NCBI GenBank assembly: GCA_023014335.1
Contig: JAECYW010000012.1
Span: forward strand, 496,001 to 560,000
DNA: 64,000 nucleotides
Origin: Galerina marginata
Taxonomy: Eukaryota; Basidiomycota; Agaricomycetes; Agaricales; Galerinaceae
Reading direction: 5' to 3'
A program made the translations under genes and the position numbers. The stretch's first letter is position 1. Every line of letters starts with the position of its first letter. The notes beneath the pieces are model-generated. The model saw nothing but the letters and a program-made list of their open reading frames with translations, was not told the origin of the DNA and did no database searches. This document shows positions 55,811 through 64,000 of this stretch, piece by piece.

Positions 55811-57788
55811 ATGCAGTACGAAGACCTTGAAAACCCTGGTTTGCTTGACAAAGACGATATTGTTATCGCGTAGGGTACTTTCCCTCTGGAACTAAAATGG
55901 GCTAATTTTTTTGATAGAATAATGGGTCCGACCGGAGTTGGGAAAAGCACTGTACGCCATTTCTCCCTAATATCCCTGCTGCATTTGACCTCGTTGAAGA
56001 TCATCGACAAGCTGACCGGCCAAGACAAACGGGCTGGCCACTCGCTAAAGTCGTGTACAAGTGCTGTTGGTGCCGTCAGGATTAGGGGACACCCGAAATA
56101 TGATGACCGTATCGTCGTTGTTGATACACCTGGCTTCGACGACACCGAGAAAACAGACCAAGAAATTCTCCAGACTATCGCGGAGTGGCTGGTAACGACG
56201 TCTGTCACATTTTTTTTTTAAAATTCGACGTCAGGTTCTCATGGGAATTGCAGACACAAAGCCGGTGTTTTTGTGCATGGAATCGTATATGTCCAGCGAA
56301 TCACGGACGTTCGAATGCCCGGGGCTCATCATCGCAATTTGCTCATGTGTGCAGAATTATGCGGCAAGCAGGCCGCCAAGAAAGTACTGTTTGTTACGAC
56401 GAGGTGGGACGACATTGAAGAGTTCGATACAAGGGATTGCGGCATAGGACGAGAGTCTGATCTCAAGAAGAACTATTGGACGAACCTTGGCTTGGGCGAT
56501 TCCTGCGAACGCTTCTATAATACTTCGGGTTCTGCTTGGAATATTATCGACTCCCTGCTCCTTCGACCGGTCGAACACATCGCTCTTCAACTACAGGTTG
56601 AAATGGGAGATCCCAACAGAGCTCTCGAAACAACCAAGGCTGCACTAGCGCTCAATACTCCACTTTCGATGACATCGAAAGAGATGGACCAAGGCGGAAA
56701 CGATACTAGTCAAAAGAGAATGGAAACGACCAAGGCTGCACCAGCGCTCGATACTCCACTTCCGGTTACCCCGAGAAAGATCGAGCAAGGCAGAAACGAT
56801 ACCATCCAACAGAGATCGCAGCTCACTATGAAGAAAGGAAGGGAGGAAGTACATTATACTGGCGTGGTCAATAGGGATATGAATTTTGGTATCGATCGAG
56901 TCCGCGACGGTGATATTATCATCCTGTGAGTTTCTATTCATTTATACCAAATATGTTACTGAGATTGATTCAGTGTCATGGGTGACACTGGTATAGGAAA
57001 AAGCACTGTATGTGAATTTCGGCCCACAAGTATCTTCCCTTACCCCCTTTTCTTAGTTTATCAACGCCCTCCTGGGAAAGGAGTGGATGAAAGTCGGTCA
57101 CGGCTTTGATGCTTGTACAACAGAAATTCAAGTTGCCATCCTCGATTCTTATTCTGGCCAAGACAACTTTCCCGGTCATCGCTTGGTCATCGTGGAGGTG
57201 CCGGACTTCGAAACTGTTACCAAGCATAGGGTACATGAGATTGAAGCCATTGCTCGATGGTTATCCAACGTGTGAGCGCCCCACACCTTGTACTTACATC
57301 GATGAAGTGTTAATCAGTACTTAAGTGGCCGAAAACAAATATCAGGCATTGTCTATCTTCACAACATACGGCATCCACGTTTTTTTTTTTCCGCGAAAAA
57401 CATCTGGCAGATCTTGCAAGGTTTTTTGGTGACTTTAAATTAATCATTGGAACAACGATGTGGGACAAAGTTCGGGCAACCGACGGCGCGAGGACCGAAG
57501 TGGAGCTTAAACAATCTTACGCAACCCTGATTAATAAGGGAGCCTCTGTGTGCCGATTTGGAGGAGATCATGAATCTGCCTGGAGCTTTGTCGAACTCAT
57601 CTTACAAGCCGTCCGGATTCAAACCGAGCTGGCTGTCCAAAGCAAACTCCGGAACCGGAACTGGATCTATCGACTTGGAGACAATTCCTTTCGCGATTGG
57701 TTTTATCGGTACGTTGCATGCAAAAATGGAGATTGTGTTCCTACCTAACACTATTACTGTCAGACTCGTCAGGATAAATAGGGATTGA
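55811..57788 (+). CDS. Tandem G-domain protein, AIG1/GIMAP-like GTPase
   Basis: Two P-loop GTPase domains in one chain, resembling AIG1/IMAP and septin-like GTPases. ATG 55811 gives MQYEDLENPGLLDKDD. Domain 1 has IVIAIMGPTGVGKST spliced to IIDKLTGQDKRAGHS, SCTSAVGAV (switch region), Walker B VVVDTPGFDD, then after an intron HKAGVFVHGIVYV and KKVLFVTTRWDDIE (base-recognition TTRWD position). A linker has two 32-residue repeats (ETTKAALALNTPL and ETTKAAPALDTPL). Domain 2 has IIILVMGDTGIGKST, FINALLGKEW, RLVIVEVPDFE (Pro and Glu changes from DTPG), ISGIVYLHNIRHPR and LIIGTTMWDKV. The frame breaks by one base at a T11 run (57370-57380) between HPR and REKHLADLARFF, so domain 2 may be frameshifted or the run miscounted. 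The final intron (about 57714-57768) gives a short end LVRINRD. Confidence 0.78.
56627..56818 (+). repeat. 96-bp tandem duplication within the GTPase linker
   Basis: Two in-frame copies (56627-56722 and 56723-56818) encode 32-residue units starting ETTKAA and ending near NDTSQKRM or NDTIQQRS. They have diverged at many codons, so the duplication is not very recent. They lengthen the linker between the two G domains. Confidence 0.88.
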
Positions 57789-58136
57789 TGAAAGGGAGTT
57801 TGATGGAGTACGAGCAGGTCTTCGAAAACTGAAGAGGCTTTCACCGTTCCGTAGCTTGTGTCATGGGCATAATTTGTCTAACCTTGCTTGTCCGTAATTC
57901 ATATGTTGGTATTTGCCAGTGTACAATGATCTAAGTAAAGAAAAAAATGAACACAGAGTATAACGAACTCAATTGGCCACTCCGTGTTAAACAAACCACT
58001 AGGCCGTAGATAGATAAGCTCTACGGATGTTCACTTATAGGTTTCCCTTGGTTGTAATAATGCCAGCTCGCAATGACGTAACTAAGCTCAAAATAGCAAT
58101 GACATAACTAGGCACAAACAAGTGGCAAACAAAGTA
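57789..58136. other. Intergenic region between convergent GTPase and GH3 genes
   Basis: A/T-rich 3' flank sequence. No gene recognised. Confidence 0.6.
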
Positions 58137-60267
58137 TCAGATCAAATCAACAGCCACCGCCAATTTACCTCCGCCGACCTCCTCACCAAAAATAACACTC
58201 ACAGCTGCAGAGAATGCTTCCGCCGTGAACTCGTACGTTGCCAGGTACCCCGTCCACTCATTATATTTCTTTCCTTCCCCGTGTCCCAAGTCGTACGGCC
58301 CACAGCTCGATAGCAAGACAAGCGGCACGCTCCCGCTTATCACCTTCTGCAGCTTCTCCAAATATTCCAGCTGCCACTTCCTCAAATCGGCATTGCGCAT
58401 TACGAATAAAACTGCGCCGGACTGCTTCAGGTCCTCCGGTAATGCCTCGCCTACCCCATACACGACATGTTGCACGGTGACCTTTTCTCCCAATTCCTTA
58501 CCGAGGGCAAGGTAAGACGCGCCTGCGGTGTTTCTTACAACGCCGCCTGGTCCTATCAGCTTCCCGTCACCTGAATCAACTGCTCTGTTGACGGCTTCCA
58601 TTGCTGGCGTGAATAGCATTAACCCGCCGCTTTGCTTGATATTTTCTGCTTTCAGAGGTAGAACGTTGCCGCCGTTCCATACGATTGTCGTGCTTTTTAA
58701 GTACGCCTGGCGGCTTAGTTCCTTGTTTGTTGCCCGAAGCTCGGAGAACTTTCTCTGCCACTCCATGTCATCCTGCTCAGCCAAATTCGGGCCCTCACCG
58801 GCAAACTGTCCCTTCATTTCCGCCACCCTCCTTCCGCTAGCCCTCACTTCCTCGATCGAAATTCTGCCTTCCTCCAACGCCTTGTACACTCCCTCTACAG
58901 CGTCCCTCTGCTTCTCGAAAGTATGACATATCATTACGACGTCTGCCCCCGCTTCTACCGCCCTGATTGCACCTTCCGTCACCCCACAACCGCCCTGCTC
59001 TGGTTCGGCAATTGCATCCATCTCCAAACAGTCGGTCACCACCAGCCCCGAAAAGCCTAGCTCCTCTTTTAAGAGGCCAGTGGTTATCTCCCGAGAGAGG
59101 GAGCAGGGGGCGTTGGAGCCGGTTATTAGGGGCAGCGCCATGTGTCCGGTCATGACGCTCGGAATGCCAGCGTTGATTAATGATTTGAAGGGAATCAACT
59201 CTTCCTTTGCGAGCTGTTCTTTGTATTTTTGGATGACAGGGAGGGCGAGGTGTGAGTCGACATGCGTGTCGCCGTGCCCTGGGAAGTGTTTGGCGGTGGA
59301 GGCTACCCCGCCTGCGCGATGCCCGCGTGTTATGGCGGCTGCGTAAGTCGCTACCTTGTTAGGATCTGCGTAAAATGAAGGAAGTGCGATTAGAGAAAGT
59401 GCCGGCTATTTGGCAAGGTACTCACCGTCACCGAATGATCTGACGCCTGAATTAAAACGAAATTAAAAAAACCGTTAAATAAATCTTCCTCATGGAATTT
59501 TGGACTTACGAACCTATCACCGGATTCCTTGAGTCAGTGTTTACATCTGCGACGGGGCTGTAAACCCAGTTGATCCCCACCATTTTCAACTCTTTCGCCG
59601 AGGCCTCCGAGACTCTTTCTGTGAGTTCTGCCGAGCCTGTGGCGGCTATGGCCATGGCTCCTGGACTAGGATTCAAGGTGTATATATGAGAAGGGGATCA
59701 AAGGAGAGAGAGTCAAAGACGGAGGAGGTTTTTTTTCTTTAAAAGAAAGAGGAACGTACAATACTGTGCCGGCTGTTGGGGAACTGAATGCCGATACCAG
59801 CCCTTAATTTTTAGATTATGAATAATTATCAACGTGATTTAGAGATGAGAATCCAAGGCTTCTCGGAAACCACCATACCATTTTCTTGGTCAATCCCAAT
59901 GAGCAACGGGATTGGCTGTCCCGCATCCTTTGCGAGTTTTTGCAGCTCATTCACGAGTTTCCTGGTTTGGGCTGCATCTGCCATGCCAGTCAAAGAGTCA
60001 AGGAGGTAGAAATTAGTGCTCCGGTTTGTGACAGGCTCCAGTTAATGCCAGCAATGTGCTTACTTTGAATATTCCGTTTCATAAGGATAATGTTCCCAAT
60101 ATGATACTCCTGTATGAGCGACTTGATGTTCGTGGATGCTTCAAATCCGTGGAACCCGAAAACGAAGTGCTGGATAAATAAGTTGCAAATAAGTTTTGAT
60201 TCAAAAACGACAGAAAATAGGGCCGCACCTGTCCAACTTCACGCTTTATTTCTTCTGTGAGTACCAT
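58137..60267 (-). CDS. Glycoside hydrolase family 3, NagZ-like beta-N-acetylhexosaminidase
   Basis: Removes beta-linked N-acetylglucosamine residues, probably in chitin or glycoconjugate turnover. No signal peptide is seen, so it is likely intracellular. ATG 60267 gives MVLTEEIKREVGQ, then after an intron HFVFGFHGFEAS and IGNIILMKRNIQ. Next KLVNELQKLAKDAGQPIPLL with IGIDQENGMV, PGAMAIAATGSAELT, GINWVYSPVADVNTDSRNPV, SFGDDPNKVA, and the NagZ loop KHFPGHGDTHVDSH with its His/Asp acid-base pair. The nucleophile Asp lies in GLVVTDCLEMDAI. A C-terminal region of about 200 residues (SGDGKLIGPGGVV, VPLVLLSSCGPYD) resembles the second GH3 domain, making it longer than bacterial NagZ. About six introns, one very close to another around 59450. 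Confidence 0.88.
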
Positions 60268-60599
60268 TGTAGAAGTCGTTTACAATACCAGCCTGTCGGA
60301 TTGGGAGTCCACTAATGAGGGACCAGAATGAACACAGGTTCGTTGAAGACGCCTCGAAAAAGCTTAAGCCTGCCGCCGTGCGTATTCAAGGCTCGGGTCC
60401 TTGAAATCGAGCGAACGTGGTGGTGCGAATCAGGAAAAGGGCTTGAGAAGAACTTCAAGAAGGTTCTTGAGCTGGTAAGCAATCGAACTCAGGGGTTCGG
60501 ATCGGGCGAGCGGCGATGGCGGGCCGAAAGTTGGCTTCATTGGGACCGTGACTCAGTCACCGACTACCGCTTCGACTTGACCTCCACAAACCCTGCCCG
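60268..60599. other. Divergent promoter region
   Basis: Between the GH3 NagZ-like gene and the next plus-strand gene. A short plus-strand ORF (60328-60672) overlaps the start of the next gene in another frame and is not supported. Confidence 0.5.
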
Positions 60600-62160
60600 A
60601 TGTCGTCTAAATACCCTTCAGCCCAACCATCCAGACCAGAAAAGCCTCGCTCAGCGAAACGTCGCAGGATAGACATGCCCTTACCTGACGGTTTTTTCAT
60701 CACCCCCGTGCCGGCGAAGCCTGTGACTGTTCCGCACTTCATCTCCTCATTCAACGACGAGGGCGACAAGAGTATGGATAAAGACAAAGACGTGCATGAT
60801 AATGCTGTCGGTGGTGATAGGAGTGGGAGGGTAGGTTCTCGGACAGGAACGACGAGGCACGGTGGACGGAGACTGGAACAACAAGTTGGACGGGTTGCTG
60901 GACCTGCGTTGGCTGTTTCCCGACTGTCAGGTCCAGATTCAAGTTTGGTTTTGGGTCCAATCTCGGCAGCAGCATCGAGTCTCGGTTATCTTGGGCTCGA
61001 CGGTCAAGCAAACACACACAAGGACAAAACGAAGGTGGTTTCTGCGCTGGACGTGGCAATGAACATTTCCATATCAGATCCTAAGAAAAGGAAGGCAGGG
61101 CCTCAGCTTCGCCCAGCGCCGCCGCCGCCCATCATAGCGTCGTCTTCTTCTGCGTCATCTACTCATAGTACGGCACACTCAAACTTGAAGCAAATCGTGC
61201 CACCTGCATTTCTAAACGTTACAATCAAGCCGTCGTCGAAGACAAATTCAAAGCTGCTCCAACCACTTCAGCCTCCGGTTCCGATCTCCAATACGAGTAA
61301 GAAGAGGGATATGCGGGCGATGTCAACAACGAGTCGGCTCGGGCTGGGACTCTTCGATGACCTCTCATCAACACAAAATGGACCGGAGGAGTTGGCTGGC
61401 ATTCTACTGCGTGATCAACATCCCGAGATATTGATATCGACTCGTGAACCCAATGAAGATGTCGCGCAGCGTGGCTTAGAGATGAGCCCTGACAAGAAAG
61501 GGAAGGGAAAGGGTAAATTTGTGCGGTGCGTCTAATTAATATATATTTGTCTCCAGATACCCTGTTTTTGTTGATGACTTTTGTTTCGATTTTAGTGGTG
61601 GCTTAGCAGCAAGAGCATCTGCTTACTTCGACAGATCGCTCACAGCATTTGTGCTATGGAAGAAAGAAATAGAGCGGAGACCCAACTCTTTTCCTGCAGA
61701 GTTCTGCGCGTCTGTGATTAAAATTCTGCATAAACCACTGCATCCCGCCAGGTCCTCGACGTCTGTACCTGGGATCGCCTTATGCCGCATACGACAGCAT
61801 AATGGACTTGCACATGGAGTTTACAAGGCCGATCATCTCTACCGCGTCGTTTTCTCCTTTCCTATGGGTTCTAATTCAAGCTCTACGGACGCTTCTAGTT
61901 CTAGTAGTGGCAGCATGTCCCTGGTGCAATTTAAGGAAGGCCAGACAATTCTTGTGTTCAGGCCATGGCAGGCAGTGTCGTTGCGTCCAGATTCCGACCT
62001 GGAGGAAAAGCCTGATGTTTCCGATACTGAGCTTCCACGTCTTCCCGCTAGCCTTCCGCTCCCCAGTCCTCTTTCAGCACCACTGCATTCCACTCCCGAC
62101 CTGCTTGATGCTCCTATTGATGACACCGCACTTTTTTGTTCCCGCTTCCGTATTTCGTGA
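60600..62160 (+). CDS. Unrecognised protein with disordered N terminus
   Basis: Not recognised. ATG 60600 begins MSSKYPSAQPSRPEKPRSAK with a basic KRRR (possible nuclear signal). About 310 residues rich in Ser, Pro, Thr and Lys follow, including DGFFITPVPAKPV, KDKTKVVSALDVAMNI and SKKRDMRAMSTTSRLGLGLF, ending KKGKGKGKFVR. One intron (about 61526-61596) leads to a better-ordered exon: GGLAARASAYFDRSLTAFVL, WKKEIERRPN, PGIALCRIRQHN, YRVVFSFPM and EGQTILVFRPWQAV. Phrases like ILVFRPWQAV suggest a compact beta-rich domain. It ends FCSRFRIS at 62160. Nuclear function is only an inference from composition. Divergent from the GH3 NagZ-like gene. Confidence 0.7.
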
Positions 62161-62442
62161 TAGAAAGTACGATACATGCGTGCATATACTCTCTGTGAGG
62201 CACTCCGCGGCTGCATAAACGATCGATGTATGTCCGAAACAGGCAACTAAATTTCCAAATCGGCATTTCTAGGATTCTCCAGTCATCAACGGTGTATGGT
62301 AGGTGAAGTGGGTATGGAGTGCGATTGTATCTCCCCATGAAATGAATCCTCTCTGTCAGCTCAACGCTGTAGATTGCATGAGATCGCGTGTAAGGCGACA
62401 AGTTTCCAATTATAAAGTTACAAGAAATAAAAACGTGATTCC
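62161..62442. other. Intergenic region between convergent genes
   Basis: 3' flanks of the unrecognised protein gene and the beta-glucosidase gene. No additional gene seen. Confidence 0.6.
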
Positions 62443-64000
62443 TCAATTCGTCACCGACCCAGTCAAAAGAATATTCCTACTGCTAGCTCCAATTGATATA
62501 CCAGTTTGACCGCTTGGAATTTGCCATCGCTGATTGACCGCATCCCAGACCGAAAAATCAAGGCGCGATAATTGCATCGTCACAGTGGTGGTCTGTCCTG
62601 GGGTCAGGAATACACTGTCAAAGCCCTTGAGCAATTTAGATGGCGACTTGGCTGAGGCAGGAGGTGAGAGGTATAGCTGAGGAATCTGGGTTTGCCCATC
62701 ATTAATCTGTTCAAGCGAGCACAAAGATACCTAAGAGGCACTTACTTCATGGCCGGCAACTGCACCGCTGTTCTGCAAAGAAAAGGTGACAGTGACTACT
62801 TTCGTGTGAAGCCTGGTATGAGGAGATCAGCACTGATATGACGAGTTGCTGGAATCCTTTACCATGGATCGAGAGACGAACCAGGTCCCGTGGGGGCCGT
62901 ACCTCCGCCCGTAGTTCCAGAAACTTTTAGATTTGAATATTGGAAGGTCGTGTACGACAATCCAAACCCATATTCAAACCTGGGGGTGATATTCGCTTGG
63001 TCGAAGTGCCTGTAGTCTATAAAGAGACCCTCATTGTATGGAATTTGCACAATTCCCGAGCCAGAAGTTATCACTTGGGTGGAATAATCTGTCGCTGCTT
63101 TTGCAATGGTATATGGGAGTCGACCACTTGAAATCAAGTAAGCCGCAGAACGATGTCCATTTTTCCATTGTCAATCACACCTTGGATTATATACGCCATA
63201 TAAAACATCAACCAAGGCGTTGCCTTCAATTATGCTAATGAGCGAAGCCCAGATTGGTCGGCAATTAAACGAATGAACTCACCAGCTTCTTGTCCAGGAA
63301 GGCCGCTCCAGACCTACAAGAGGTTTGATCAACCCCGTTTTTCTATGCATGTTCACTTACCACAGCCGTCACTATTGTAGTTTCGAAGTTAATCAAATAT
63401 GTTTAGATAACCTGAAAGGGACCATACCATTGGCATTGTTGATCCATGGTTCCATGATGATGGGACCGACGCTATTAACCACCACAATTGTGTGAGAGTT
63501 AACGCTTGCGACCTTTGCCACTAAGGCATCCTGTAGTATTCAAAGGGTATTTAACACTGAGCCAAGGTTTAAAAAAAACCGTTTACGTACCCCATTGTGC
63601 CATGATTGTAGATTATTGCGGTCACCGGCATTTCCTATTATACCGTTCCATGAATCTGGAACGTACAGAAAACATGACAGAGTATCCTACCTTCGACGGT
63701 AAGGTACCCTTCTCCGGAATCGGCTGTTATGCAGGCGGGAACATAGTCAAGGACATGAAAAAGGAGTGGTTGCAGAGTGGACTGACCTGTGATGAAAACG
63801 AGAGCCACATCTTTACCAACAGCAACCGTAGCTGCAGCGTTAAGGTCGCTATCACTTGTAGATGACGATACTGTAGTCTTATCCGCATTGGCTCTTGTTG
63901 TGATCGCGTCCAGGGGCTATAGGTTGGTTAAATACGAGAGGAAAATGGACGACAAGATAACGCACAGAAATAAGGTATGGATAGTTGGCCGTGCCGCTTC
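62443..64000 (-). CDS. GH3 beta-glucosidase, C-terminal part (5' end beyond window)
   Basis: Beta-glucosidase of the fungal GH3 type that hydrolyses cellobiose and other beta-glucosides. Only the C-terminal half is here. At the right edge the minus strand reads SGTANYPYLI then PLDAITTRAN, DVALVFITADSGEGYLTVEG, NRNNLQSWHNG, VVVNSVGPIIMEPW and WSGLPGQEAGNALVDVLYG. After that come SGRLPYTIAKAATDYSTQV and FDQANITPRFEYGFGLSYTT, which belong to the second alpha/beta domain. The FnIII-like domain follows (VTVTFSLQNSGAVAGHE, PQLYLSPPASAKSPSKLLKG, TVTMQLSRLDFSVWD), ending LLTGSVTN. The nucleophile Asp and any signal peptide lie outside. At least six small introns. A different GH3 branch from the NagZ-like gene 2 kb away. 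Confidence 0.9.

Noticed and set aside
55979..56240. Frameshift in G domain 1 near the T10 run
   Set aside because: An intron of about 54 nt (gtctgtcaca...attgcag) joins EWLVTT to HKAGVFVHGIVYV in frame, so no mutation is needed.
1..64000. CRISPR arrays, bacterial operons, rRNA or tRNA genes
   Set aside because: The genes are spliced and eukaryotic. I found no spaced repeat array and no tRNA-like A/B box pair; short ggttcga matches fall inside protein-coding exons.

Overview
The window is nuclear DNA from a filamentous basidiomycete, most likely an Agaricomycete (inference). The basis is gene-dense, intron-rich coding on both strands, introns of about 50-60 nt with GT...AG ends and CTRAC branch sites, and typical fungal gene content. 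No prokaryotic features, tRNA, rRNA or CRISPR were recognised.

Layout. 0.8-10.3 kb is housekeeping: a UBE2G1-type ubiquitin-conjugating enzyme, an ERCC6L2-type SNF2 helicase and an NHP6/HMGB protein. 11.6-50.4 kb is an expanded locus of six paralogous caspase-like (clan CD, C14/metacaspase-type) genes, called A to F here: A 11580-13892(-), B 23046-25363(+), C 26217-28404(+), D 29111-31692(-), E 33442-36263(-), F 47999-50402(+). Between them lie a STE20/OSR1-like kinase, a short oxysterol-binding protein, an otubain deubiquitinase, a GABA/choline-type permease, the NatC subunit NAA30, a decayed NACHT/NLR fragment (about 43.4-44.25 kb) and an unrecognised minus-strand gene or remnant (46.8-47.8 kb). 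50.8-64 kb holds a VHS-GAT trafficking protein, a tandem AIG1-like GTPase with two G domains, a NagZ-like GH3 enzyme, an unrecognised Ser/Pro-rich protein, and the C-terminal half of a GH3 beta-glucosidase cut by the window edge.

Caspase family. All six genes share one plan: a variable N-terminal leader, a p20-like domain with the catalytic His in (Y/F)AGHG, an intron, the catalytic Cys in DCC(H/N)xxSG (DNCFSGSG in D), a p10-like block, another intron, and then a long C-terminal region that I cannot assign to a named domain. Intron positions and phases are shared, and the exon models of A to F each sum to a whole number of codons (about 670-795 residues). D and E carry extra, unrelated C-terminal tails. 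Together with the NACHT relic and the tandem GTPase, this looks like a fungal immune or programmed-cell-death neighbourhood. The proteases and their architecture are read from sequence; the immune role is inference.

A second notable observation is in the helicase gene. The Walker A codons can only be read in frame if a one-nucleotide exon (position 3776) lies between two normally sized introns.
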